A stretch of DNA of 64,000 bases, from positions 33,461 through 97,460 of the forward strand of contig CALZGM010000011.1 of assembly GCA_945787015.1 (NCBI GenBank), in the 5' to 3' direction. The notes below the pieces were generated by a model, which worked only from the letters and a program-made list of their open reading frames with translations, was not told where the DNA came from and ran no database searches. The translations under genes were made by a program, and so were the position numbers. The stretch comes from an uncultured Roseburia sp. (GTDB lineage: Bacteria; Bacillota; Clostridia; Lachnospirales; Lachnospiraceae). Below are positions 36,615 through 44,971 of this stretch, piece by piece; the first letter of the stretch is position 1; each line of letters begins with the position of its first letter.

Positions 36615-36645
36615 AAATAGATTTCTCTATAAGAGAAACCTATTT
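36615..36645 (-). terminator. Hairpin after tRNA-Thr
   Basis: AAATAG-TTTCTC and AGAGAAA-CTATTT pair three bases past the tRNA 3' end; each helix has one mismatch. The downstream side has only short T-runs, so termination may be partial and allow entry into bmp. Confidence 0.55.
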
Positions 36646-36647
36646 AA

Positions 36648-36720
<73 letters not shown>

Positions 36721-36762
36721 AAAATACATTCCCATAAAGAATGTCTGCTATCACACTAGGTT

Positions 36763-36790
36763 ATTATATCGCAAAACACAAAAAAAGCAA
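36763..36790 (-). promoter_or_regulatory. Promoter of tRNA-Thr (and perhaps bmp)
   Basis: TTGCTT (36785-36790) and TATAAT (36763-36768) are 16 bases apart on the minus strand. They lead into a 35-base leader that contains an ACATTC/GAATGT helix before the tRNA. Confidence 0.65.
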
Positions 36791-36968
36791 TTGCTTTTTC
36801 GCTTTTTTTACTAATTAAACAACGTTTTTTATCATTTTTTTATTTTTTTTGGGACTTGTGTCTTGAAATTAGAGAATTAATATGATAAATTTTTCTATGT
36901 GGTTTCCCATAGACCACATCTATATTCATCATGAAATAGAATTCCTGAGTCAAAAAGGAGCATTTCAA

Positions 36969-37865
36969 ATGACATATCAGGAATTTAAAGACACGACCAT
37001 TCGTGCGATTCAAATGAAACTCGGCAAAAATGCCAGAGTTACCATTCAGGATATCATTAAGAATAATGATACTCATTTAGATGGTCTTACCATCTTAGCC
37101 GATCAGAGCAACATTTCCCCGACCATTTATTTAAATCAATATTATGAACAGTTTCTGCATGGGAAAACGCTCTCCGAAATTTATACAGAAATTCTGTTAG
37201 CCTACGAAAAGCATTTACCGAAAAAAAATATTGATGTTTCATTTTTTACAGATTACAGTAAAGTAAAGGAACATATTATTTTTAAGTTAGTAAATTATGA
37301 GCGTAACAGAGAACTCTTAAAACAGGTACCTCATATCCGATATCTGGATTTAGCCATTGTTTTCAACTGTCTCATATCTGCGGACGAAGACGGTTGCGCT
37401 ACCATTTTAATCCATAATCATCATCTGTCTTTTTGGAATGTCAGCACAGATGAATTATATGAACTGGCAAAAGTTAACACACCTAAGCTTCTGTCCCACA
37501 GAATTCATAGCATGTCTGATATTATAAAGGAGGTTTTTGATGATGAAGATTTGTCTGCTGTACTTTCCGAAGAAGCTGATGTCATTCCAATGTATATTCT
37601 CACAAACAGACAAAAACTCCATGGTTCTGCCTGCATTGTATATGAAAATCTTCTATCCAGTATCGCAGACCGCTTAAACAGCGATTTGTATGTACTTCCA
37701 AGCAGCATTCACGAAGTCATCCTGATTCCTTCCGCGTCTGCAAATTCTTATGCAGAGCTCTCTTCCATGGTCCGTGAAGTCAATGCTACACAGGTTTCCA
37801 GAGAAGAAGTACTCTCTGACCACGTTTATTACTATTCGCGCACCAGCAAAAAATTATCTATGTAA
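36969..37865 (+). CDS. DUF5688 family protein
   Basis: The 298-residue protein begins MTYQEFKDTTIRAIQMKLGK and contains the pattern LPSSIHEVILIPSASANSYA near its end. It matches what I know as DUF5688, a family largely confined to Lachnospiraceae and relatives and of unknown function. It is soluble, with mixed alpha/beta content and no signal. The start is the ATG at 36969, with AAAGGAG eight bases before; the frame extends 29 codons upstream through AT-rich leader. It is monocistronic and faces the kinase gene, sharing a terminator. Confidence 0.75.
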   Translation: MTYQEFKDTTIRAIQMKLGKNARVTIQDIIKNNDTHLDGLTILADQSNISPTIYLNQYYEQFLHGKTLSEIYTEILLAYEKHLPKKNIDVSFFTDYSKVKEHIIFKLVNYERNRELLKQVPHIRYLDLAIVFNCLISADEDGCATILIHNHHLSFWNVSTDELYELAKVNTPKLLSHRIHSMSDIIKEVFDDEDLSAVLSEEADVIPMYILTNRQKLHGSACIVYENLLSSIADRLNSDLYVLPSSIHEVILIPSASANSYAELSSMVREVNATQVSREEVLSDHVYYYSRTSKKLSM

Positions 37866-37896
37866 CTATGTACTCTTAGATATATGTAAAGAAAAA

Positions 37897-37925
37897 GGAC
37901 TTACCGGTTATAATCCGGCAGGTCC
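37897..37925. terminator. Bidirectional terminator between DUF5688 and hybrid kinase genes
   Basis: GGAC-CCGG and CCGG-GTCC pair with one mismatch. A-rich and T-rich runs flank both sides (AAAGAAAAA before, CTTTTTTT after). It lies between convergent stops. Confidence 0.8.
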
Positions 37926-37931
37926 CTTTTT

Positions 37932-39134
37932 TTATTCTTCTTCATTTAGCAAATGATCTAATAAAGCATACATTTTTTGAATGTCTATTGGTTTACTTAA
38001 ATGTCCGTTCATACCGGCTTCTAATGATTTCTTTACATCTTCCTCAAATGCATTTGCCGTCATAGCAATAATCGGTATCAGACGCCCATCCGGTCTTTCC
38101 TCCATGCAGCGGATTCTTTTCGTTGCTTCCAGTCCATCCATAATCGGCATGCGAATATCCATGAGAATCACATCATAGTATCCGGCTTCATGACCCATAA
38201 ATGCTGTAACAGCCTCTTCCCCATTTAATGCCACTTCAACCTCAAAATGCTTGTGAAGCAGAATATTCTTTGCTATCTCAATATTAATATCGCTGTCCTC
38301 AACAATCAATGCCCGTTTTCCGGTAAAATCAAAAATACGTCTATCGCCTTCCTGTACCTTTGGACGCTTTTTACTCCTACGCTCTTTTTTCAAGGAAAAA
38401 GTAATAGAAAACGTCGTTCCAATCCCTTTTACACCTGTTACACTAATTTCACCATTTATAAGTTCCACTATATTCTTTGTAATGGCAAGCTCTAATCCAG
38501 AACCACTATGTAAGGTTCTGCTGTCACCATAAAGCTGTTCGAATGGTTCAAAAACCTTTGGCAAAAGTGTTTCTTCGATTCCCAGACCATTATCTGAAAT
38601 CGAAACCAGAAGTTTCATTTCCTCTTCACTCTCAGCAAGAATATCTGCAACAAAAGAAATCGTTCCTCCTGACGGTGTTGTTTTTACAGCATTATCAATC
38701 AAATATCTGAAAGCCTTCGTTAATAATTTTTCGTCAAATACATAGCACCCTTCCATATTTTGAGGTATGGCAGAAGAAAAATAAATTTGTTTTTCCTCCG
38801 CCTTCGCTTTCAATTCTAAAAGTAATGCCTTAAAATAATCCTGTATATCGATAGAATCATAATCAAGCGCAATCCTGCCGCTTTCTAAATCGGATAAACT
38901 TAAAATGTCGTTCACAAATGATAACAGAAAATGTGCTGACTGCTCTATCTTATCCAGATTCTCATATACCTTTTCCGGCATTGACTCATTTTCTTTACTT
39001 AAATAGGATAAACCAATAATTGCATTTAAAGGTGTCCGAATCTCGTGGCTCATTCTGCTTAAGAAATCACTTAGCTTATGGTTTTCGCGCTTAGCCTCTT
39101 CTAATGCTTTTCGAAGTTCTTCGTTTTCGTTCAT
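37932..39134 (-). CDS. Soluble hybrid histidine kinase with receiver domain
   Basis: The 400-residue protein starts with a coiled coil and the HisKA dimerisation helix with phospho-acceptor H30 (MSHEIRTPLN). It continues with an HATPase domain (N148 in YLIDNAVKTTPSG, D181 in DNGLG) and a C-terminal receiver with phospho-acceptor D326 (VILMDIRMPIMDG). There is no membrane helix or sensor domain. It probably takes its cue from another protein, or from an upstream domain in a multi-protein complex. No partner response regulator is adjacent. The ATG has only a weak site. Confidence 0.85.
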   Translation of the reverse strand: MNENEELRKALEEAKRENHKLSDFLSRMSHEIRTPLNAIIGLSYLSKENESMPEKVYENLDKIEQSAHFLLSFVNDILSLSDLESGRIALDYDSIDIQDYFKALLLELKAKAEEKQIYFSSAIPQNMEGCYVFDEKLLTKAFRYLIDNAVKTTPSGGTISFVADILAESEEEMKLLVSISDNGLGIEETLLPKVFEPFEQLYGDSRTLHSGSGLELAITKNIVELINGEISVTGVKGIGTTFSITFSLKKERRSKKRPKVQEGDRRIFDFTGKRALIVEDSDINIEIAKNILLHKHFEVEVALNGEEAVTAFMGHEAGYYDVILMDIRMPIMDGLEATKRIRCMEERPDGRLIPIIAMTANAFEEDVKKSLEAGMNGHLSKPIDIQKMYALLDHLLNEEE

Positions 39135-39221
39135 TATTTTACTCCATATCCAGAATCTGTAACCAAAGTACTATTTATTATAGCAAATATTCTTTATTTT
39201 TCAAGAATTAAATCAGAAAAA

Positions 39222-40619
39222 CTAAGAAATCCGTAAGCCCTTGGGATAATGATTCTTTAATATGTTTCCGGCAAGTTTTCCCCATCCAACACTGTAACCG
39301 TCTGCTGTAATCAGGTACCATCCTTTTTCTCCTTCATAAGAAAGCGTTTGTCCATTTAAATATGCCCTTATCTCCTGACTATCAGCTGAAAAGTGAATCA
39401 CATGCTTTGCAGCTTCCTCATGTATTGCCAAAGCGAATGCATGGGAGGGTTCAAAGCGATTCTTTTTCATTGTTCCAAGATGTAAGCCGGGACGTAAAAC
39501 TTTCATTCCCTTTAAAGACGGCATATCTTTTGGAATCAGATAAAGTTGGTCTCCGAATTTCATTTTATTTCCTTGCGGTATTTCATTCAGATTTTCTTTG
39601 CAAAAATCCATAAATTCCTTATACTCACCCGGGGCAATTCCCTTCTCGGGTGCATTTTTACAATATCCGGTATCATCCGGTGACAGATCTCCTGCTTTTT
39701 TTAAAACAGCAAGATAATGTCCTTCACCCTTTAATTTATGAGGCCATAACCGAATTGTTTTTGAAATTTTTTCATGATAGATATCAAAATCCGTTATCTG
39801 TTCCTCTCGATACCACTCCAGGCGACCCGCCGTCATTCCGTCATATTTCATTACTTCCACTGTATCAAAATCGTTATGATGTTTTAGGAAACGGTAAATG
39901 CTGCCCTCATTCTCGGCAGGTGCAAACGTACAGGTAGAGTAAACGATACGCCCGCCCGGTTTTAGCATACCTGCGGCAAGGTCCAGAATCTCATCCTGCC
40001 TTTCTTTACAAAGTTTCACATTCAAAGGGCTCCATTCCTCACAGGCATCCTCATTTTTACGAAACATTCCTTCTCCTGAACACGGAGCATCTACTAAGAT
40101 TTTATCAAAGTAATGTACAAAAAGTTCCGCAAGATGTACCGGTGTCTCATTCAGAACCACTGCATTTTTAATTCCAAGGCGCTCTATATTCTCAGACAAT
40201 ATTTTCGCTCTGGCAGGATGAATTTCATTACAAATAAGCATTCCTTTCCCCTGCATATAGGCAGCAATCTGAGTTGATTTTCCCCCAGGCGCTGCACATA
40301 AGTCAAGCACCCGTTCTCCCGGTTTTACGTCCAGATATTCCACCGGTGCCATCGCACTGGGTTCCTGAATATAATACACCCCCGCTGCGTGGTAGGGGTG
40401 CTTGCCCGGGGTATCTGCGCTTTTATAATAAAATCCGTTTGAACACCATGGCACTTCTTCCAAAGAAAACCTTGTCTGTTTTAGGAATTTCTCATTTTCT
40501 ACCTTTAATGAGTTAATACGAAGTGCCTGGTGATTAGGACTTTCATAGCTTTGTTCAAATTCCTCATATTCACTGCCCAGCATATCTTTCATACGGCAGA
40601 TAAATTCCTGTGGTAACAT
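39222..40619 (-). CDS. RsmB/NOP-family RNA (cytosine-5) methyltransferase, RsmF-like
   Basis: This 465-residue enzyme transfers a methyl group from S-adenosylmethionine to C5 of a cytosine in RNA. The family motifs are complete: LDLCAAPGGKST (SAM site), DAPCSGEGMFRK with a catalytic cysteine, and YSTCTFAPAENEG with the second cysteine. The C-terminal extension with a PUA-like RNA-binding region (DGYSVGWGKLAGNILKNHYP) resembles RsmF and YebU. The start follows the GTPase-NYN gene stop by three bases, so the two are cotranscribed. rRNA is the likely target but is not shown. Confidence 0.88.
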   Translation of the reverse strand: MLPQEFICRMKDMLGSEYEEFEQSYESPNHQALRINSLKVENEKFLKQTRFSLEEVPWCSNGFYYKSADTPGKHPYHAAGVYYIQEPSAMAPVEYLDVKPGERVLDLCAAPGGKSTQIAAYMQGKGMLICNEIHPARAKILSENIERLGIKNAVVLNETPVHLAELFVHYFDKILVDAPCSGEGMFRKNEDACEEWSPLNVKLCKERQDEILDLAAGMLKPGGRIVYSTCTFAPAENEGSIYRFLKHHNDFDTVEVMKYDGMTAGRLEWYREEQITDFDIYHEKISKTIRLWPHKLKGEGHYLAVLKKAGDLSPDDTGYCKNAPEKGIAPGEYKEFMDFCKENLNEIPQGNKMKFGDQLYLIPKDMPSLKGMKVLRPGLHLGTMKKNRFEPSHAFALAIHEEAAKHVIHFSADSQEIRAYLNGQTLSYEGEKGWYLITADGYSVGWGKLAGNILKNHYPKGLRIS

Positions 40620-40622
40620 ATG

Positions 40623-43268
40623 TTATGCCTCCTCATCTGTCTGTTTTAATGCAGCAAGTGTTTCTTCATCTGCTGCATCCAATAAATAATGATGCACCTT
40701 TTCCTGTGTCTGTACCATTGTCTCGCGAAGTTCATCGTTGGCATTTTGAATATCCGCCTCCAGTTCTCTTGCAGACATCAGAAAACATCCCTGTCCACGG
40801 ATGATAATCTGTTCAAGCCCATCGGAGGTTGCAACCGTCACATGATATTTTCTTCCATTTTCATGCGCAAATTTTTCAATAAATGCATCCGCTGTTTCTG
40901 CTTCTTTCGTATATACCACATGAATGTTATGGTAATCATATAATTCCGTTTTATGACCTGCCACACGATATGCATCAAAGACAACAATGAGATTCCATTT
41001 TCGTATTCCCTGATAGTTAGACAACATATCCAATAGTTTTCCTCTGGCAGCATCCACATTTCTCTCCGCCAGTTCTCTCAACTTTGGAAAAGCAAAGATG
41101 ATATTATAGCCATCTACAAGTAAATATTTATCTTTTAACTCCTTCTTCTGTGAAACAAAAACAGTAGAGGACTCCTTTTGAATTACTTTCTTCGTTTTCC
41201 ACTTCTTCACCCCATCTTTATCATGTGAATTGGAGCGATAAGTACGATTCATGATTTCATCAATCTCATCCGCACCGATAGAAATCTCCTGTATCTTCTG
41301 TTTTGTACTAAGGGAAGGCATTCCCTTATCTGTGGAAGCATCTCTTCCTCTGCCAAGCAGCCTGCCCGGAAGATGCATATATTCTTTCACCAGATTCCAT
41401 TCCACTACAAAGCCTGCACCATGAGCACAAAAAACAGAATCTGCCGAATTCTTCGTATCATGCAAAGGATCATAACCAATCCGGGTACACACTTCCTCTG
41501 TATTATGGCAGGTTTTATAACCGCCAACAGTCAAGGTAAGTCTACCCTCCCCTTTTGAATAAGCTGTTACTTCCTTCTGATAATTTTGCATGCAGGCTAC
41601 CGGAGCACTTCCAAGCAGTACGCACTTCTCTCCTTCGTGAAAAGGACCTGTTACCTTACCATACATTTTCTCGATGTCTGTCATAGCCCTCCCGACAAGC
41701 ATCTGTGGCAGTTCTAAGCGGAAATCATAGTATGGTTCTAAAAGCACAGACTGTGCCTGCATCAATCCTTGTCTGACAGCACGATAAGTGGCTTGTCTGA
41801 AATCACCGCCTTCAGTGTGTTTTGTATGGGCTCTTCCTGCAATCAATGTCATTTTTATATCCGTTATTTCAGAACCGGTTAATACCCCTATATGTTGTTT
41901 TTCTTCTAAATGAGTCAGTATCAGGCGCTGCCAGTTTTTTGCCAGTTCATCTTCGCTACAATCCAAGCAAAACTGCATTCCACTTCCCGGTTCCCCCGGT
42001 TCAAGCAGCAAATGTACCTCTGCATAATGACGCAATGGCTCAAAATGTCCAACCCCTTCTACTATATTTGCAATTGTTTCCTTATAAACAATATTGCCCG
42101 TTCCAAAAGTAATAGTAACACCAAAACGCTCTGCTACCATTCTTTGAATAATTTCAATCTGCACTTCCCCCATAATCTGTGCATGAATCTCCTGTAACGC
42201 TTCATTCCATAATATATGAAGCTCCGGTTCCTCTTCCTCTAGCATTCTAAGCTTTGGAAGCATTAATGCAGGTGCCACATCCTCAGGCAATATAATTTTA
42301 TAACTTAATACCGGCTCTAACATCGGTAGCGGCGAAGGTTTTTCAACCCCAGCCGTCATGCCCGGCATCGAATGCTCCATTCCAATAACCGCACATACCA
42401 TTCCTGCTTCTGCCTCTGAAACTGTTTCATATCTGCTTCCTGAATACACGCGGATCTGGCTGATTTTCTCTTCTCCAATGACATCCCTGACTCTAAGAGT
42501 TCCCCCTGTTATTTTTAAATAGGTAAGCCTTACATTCTGTTCATCCCTGGCAATTTTAAAAACCTTCGCACCAAACGCATCTCCATATTCCGGAATACTT
42601 ACAAAGCGATAAAAGCCCTCTAGAAATTCTGCTACTCCTGTCAATTTCAGTGCAGAGCCAAAATAGCATGGATAGATGAAACGATTTTTTATTAAGTCGC
42701 GAATTTGCTCATCCAAAAGCTTCCCTGTTTCTAAAAAAGTATCCATGGCAGTTTCTTCCGCCATTGCCGCCTCTTCATAAAAACCGGTGCTGTCCGTTAT
42801 CGTAAAATCGATACAGTCACTTGATAGTTTCCTCTTTATTTCTGTTAACAGAGCTTCCTTCTCGCATCCGTGCTGATCCATTTTATTAATGAACAAAAAT
42901 ACCGGTATCTCATAACGTTTCAGGAGTCGCCATAATGTCTTCGCATGTGCCTGTACACCATCTGCTCCGTTAATCACTAAAATTGCATAATCAAGCACTT
43001 GTAAGGTTCGTTCCATTTCCGAAGAAAAATCCACATGACCCGGTGTATCTAACAGTGTTAGTTCCAAATCTTTATAAGAAAATACCGCCTGTTTCGAAAA
43101 AATAGTAATTCCTCTCTCTTTTTCCATCCGGTTCGTATCTAAATAGGCATCCTGATTATCTACTCTGCCCATTTTGCGGATTTTTCCACTACTATATAAT
43201 AATCCCTCTGATAAAGTTGTCTTTCCGGCGTCAACATGCGCCAATATGCCAACTACAATTCTTTTCAT
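40623..43268 (-). CDS. Tet(M)-like ribosomal GTPase fused to a C-terminal NYN nuclease domain
   Basis: The 881-residue protein is an EF-G/Tet(M)-type translation GTPase through about residue 640. It has G1 AHVDAGKTT (10-18), G3 DTPGH (74-78), G4 NKMD (128-131), and domains IV-V like Tet(M) (LLEPYYDFRLELPQMLVGRA). A basic linker follows, then a NYN domain from about 713 to 850 (LLVDGYNIIFAFP, VVFDAYRVAGH, ETADAFIEKF, VATSDGLEQ). The acidic residues D719, D765, D794 and D816 are those expected for a PIN-like nuclease. NYN proteins include YacP/Rae1, which cleaves mRNA in the ribosomal A site. The protein thus joins a ribosome-binding GTPase to a nuclease; role unknown. It is cotranscribed with an RNA methyltransferase. 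Confidence 0.92.
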   Translation of the reverse strand: MKRIVVGILAHVDAGKTTLSEGLLYSSGKIRKMGRVDNQDAYLDTNRMEKERGITIFSKQAVFSYKDLELTLLDTPGHVDFSSEMERTLQVLDYAILVINGADGVQAHAKTLWRLLKRYEIPVFLFINKMDQHGCEKEALLTEIKRKLSSDCIDFTITDSTGFYEEAAMAEETAMDTFLETGKLLDEQIRDLIKNRFIYPCYFGSALKLTGVAEFLEGFYRFVSIPEYGDAFGAKVFKIARDEQNVRLTYLKITGGTLRVRDVIGEEKISQIRVYSGSRYETVSEAEAGMVCAVIGMEHSMPGMTAGVEKPSPLPMLEPVLSYKIILPEDVAPALMLPKLRMLEEEEPELHILWNEALQEIHAQIMGEVQIEIIQRMVAERFGVTITFGTGNIVYKETIANIVEGVGHFEPLRHYAEVHLLLEPGEPGSGMQFCLDCSEDELAKNWQRLILTHLEEKQHIGVLTGSEITDIKMTLIAGRAHTKHTEGGDFRQATYRAVRQGLMQAQSVLLEPYYDFRLELPQMLVGRAMTDIEKMYGKVTGPFHEGEKCVLLGSAPVACMQNYQKEVTAYSKGEGRLTLTVGGYKTCHNTEEVCTRIGYDPLHDTKNSADSVFCAHGAGFVVEWNLVKEYMHLPGRLLGRGRDASTDKGMPSLSTKQKIQEISIGADEIDEIMNRTYRSNSHDKDGVKKWKTKKVIQKESSTVFVSQKKELKDKYLLVDGYNIIFAFPKLRELAERNVDAARGKLLDMLSNYQGIRKWNLIVVFDAYRVAGHKTELYDYHNIHVVYTKEAETADAFIEKFAHENGRKYHVTVATSDGLEQIIIRGQGCFLMSARELEADIQNANDELRETMVQTQEKVHHYLLDAADEETLAALKQTDEEA

Positions 43269-43337
43269 GTATCAACCTAATCTTTCTTAACTGATTTTAT
43301 TGATTTTATCATATTGTTGGATAAAAAGAAAGATTCA

Positions 43338-43365
43338 GCAGCGGAAAGCTTCTACCTTCCACTGC
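43338..43365 (-). terminator. Terminator after the cell-wall hydrolase gene
   Basis: GCAGTGGAAG and CTTTCCGCTGC pair with one mismatch on the minus strand. TGAATCTTTCTTTTT follows. It separates the hydrolase gene from the GTPase-NYN gene. Confidence 0.7.
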
Positions 43366-43374
43366 CAAATCTCC

Positions 43375-43959
43375 CTAAAAGCAAAAATAATGATGTTCAA
43401 TCTTTACATCCAAATCAGATGTCAATTTTGAAGTCGCAAAATATACGGTATCATCCCTTAAGATATCAGTTTGTCCACTTAGCACCTCATATATAGCATT
43501 ATATTCTTTCTCTGTAGGTACTGCGGTATCTCTATGCTTCCATGAAGCAAATTGTACCGGTTTCTTCTGACTTAACACTTCATAAAGAGTGTCCGGAAAT
43601 TCTTCCGATACCATACGGTTAAAAACGACCTCCACAATTGCTTTCTGTCCTTCTTCTGACTCTCCGCGGGCTTCCACCCAGAGAATTTTTGCTAATAAAT
43701 CAATCTCCTCCTCGGTCAATTCGATTTCCCAGCGGTTATCAAATTCTGTATCTTCAACCCCTAATGTTACAAATGCAACGTTTTTTCTTTCAAATCCTGT
43801 CTTTTCATCTGATTCTGTCGTAAATGATTTCTCTGAAACTTCCGCAAATATGCCTTTATCGTCTCTTGCTGATACTGCAGCAGCACGTTCTCCGTTTCCC
43901 TGATAATGGAAGGAAACCAGCAGACAACCTATTATGGCAACTGTCTGTGTTATGTTCAT
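43375..43959 (-). CDS. Cell wall hydrolase, SleB/CwlJ-like
   Basis: The 194-residue protein has an N-terminal hydrophobic segment that could be a signal or anchor, a charged linker, and a Hydrolase_2 (SleB-type) domain from about residue 80: LLAKILWVEARGESEEGQKA with the catalytic glutamate in EARGE, and EVVFNRMVSE. Such enzymes cut spore cortex or vegetative peptidoglycan. The C-terminus is short (KIEHHYFCF), as usual. The start at 43957-43959 follows AGGAGAAAAATGAG. It lies outside any evident sporulation cluster, so its timing is unknown. Confidence 0.82.
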   Translation of the reverse strand: MNITQTVAIIGCLLVSFHYQGNGERAAAVSARDDKGIFAEVSEKSFTTESDEKTGFERKNVAFVTLGVEDTEFDNRWEIELTEEEIDLLAKILWVEARGESEEGQKAIVEVVFNRMVSEEFPDTLYEVLSQKKPVQFASWKHRDTAVPTEKEYNAIYEVLSGQTDILRDDTVYFATSKLTSDLDVKIEHHYFCF

Positions 43960-44152
43960 GTTCTCATTTTTCTCCTTTCCTCAAGAATGATACACACATC
44001 TTACTGATTTTTTATCAAAAGTCAAATTTATCGGAAAGGAAGAAAATGGTTATTTTTGCCACCATTTTACCAGTTTTTCATAAGGTTAAAGCAACTTTGT
44101 CTACTTTTAATCTAGTTATATCTTTCATACATTAAATCGTGAAAGAGCATTT

Positions 44153-44182
44153 TGCACAAATGCATCATTTTATATTTGTGCA
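44153..44182 (-). terminator. Hairpin after tatD
   Basis: TGCACAAAT and ATTTGTGCA pair perfectly over nine bases with a 12-base loop just past the tatD stop. The U-tract is poor, so this is a weak terminator or a transcript-end stabiliser. Confidence 0.5.
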
Positions 44183-44184
44183 TT

Positions 44185-44970
44185 TTACACAGTATTCACA
44201 ATCTTTTTGTAGAGAGTAAGCGCATTCTCCCATGTCACATTTTCTACCTCTTTTGGTGGAATATGCTTTATTTGGGCGATTTGATCCACTATATATGGAA
44301 TAAATCGAGAGTCATTTCGCTTTCCCCGATGTGGTTCAGGCGCCATATATGGACAGTCTGTTTCCAGCAAAATACGTTCCAATGGAATCTCTTCAACCGT
44401 TTCTTTCAGTTTTTTGGCATTTTTAAAAGTAACCACTCCGCCCACACCGATATAGTAACCCATTTTTATAAACTCTTTTGCCATCTCAGGCGAATAGGAA
44501 TAACAATGAATCACTCCCGGGATTTCTTCCGCGTGAGCTTCTTTCATAATCTGCATAGTATCTAAAGCTGCATCTCTCGAGTGAACCACAATTGGAAGAT
44601 TTGTTTCTCTTGCAAGTTCCATCTGACGTCTAAACCAGTAACGTTGATTCTCCTGTACCGCAGGTTCCTTGTCCCAGTAATAATCCAGCCCGATTTCACC
44701 AATCGCAACTACTTTTTCTAATTTTGTTAATTCTCTTAGCCATGCAAATCGTTCTTCGTTCAGTTGTGAAATTTCACTTGGATGAACACCAACTGCAGCA
44801 TAAATAAAATCATATTTTTTTGCTAACTCAACTGTTTTTTTTGTAGATTCTATGGTAGATCCAACGTTTACTACACGCTTAATACCACAATCAGGCAGAG
44901 AAGCAAGTATTGCTTCTCTGCCTGAATCAAATTGTTCATCATCATAATGCGCATGTGTTTCAAAAATCAT
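44185..44970 (-). CDS. tatD: TatD-family metal-dependent hydrolase
   Basis: The 261-residue TIM-barrel protein keeps the family metal ligands: ETHAHYDD (HxH), GEIGLDYYWD (Glu), VHSRDA and IHCYSYS (His), and LETDCPYMAP (Asp). TatD enzymes act as 3'-5' exonucleases or D-tyrosyl-tRNA related hydrolases in different organisms; the precise role here is open. It follows the GLUG surface protein gene by one base, so it is translated from the same message, though metG or rsmA (common neighbours) are absent. The position is probably incidental. Confidence 0.93.
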   Translation of the reverse strand: MIFETHAHYDDEQFDSGREAILASLPDCGIKRVVNVGSTIESTKKTVELAKKYDFIYAAVGVHPSEISQLNEERFAWLRELTKLEKVVAIGEIGLDYYWDKEPAVQENQRYWFRRQMELARETNLPIVVHSRDAALDTMQIMKEAHAEEIPGVIHCYSYSPEMAKEFIKMGYYIGVGGVVTFKNAKKLKETVEEIPLERILLETDCPYMAPEPHRGKRNDSRFIPYIVDQIAQIKHIPPKEVENVTWENALTLYKKIVNTV

Positions 44971-44971
44971 C

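Noticed and set aside
40623-43268. A tetracycline resistance gene
   Set aside because: The similarity to Tet(M) is real, but the protein is fused to a nuclease and lies in a housekeeping operon without mobile element traces, so resistance is not implied.
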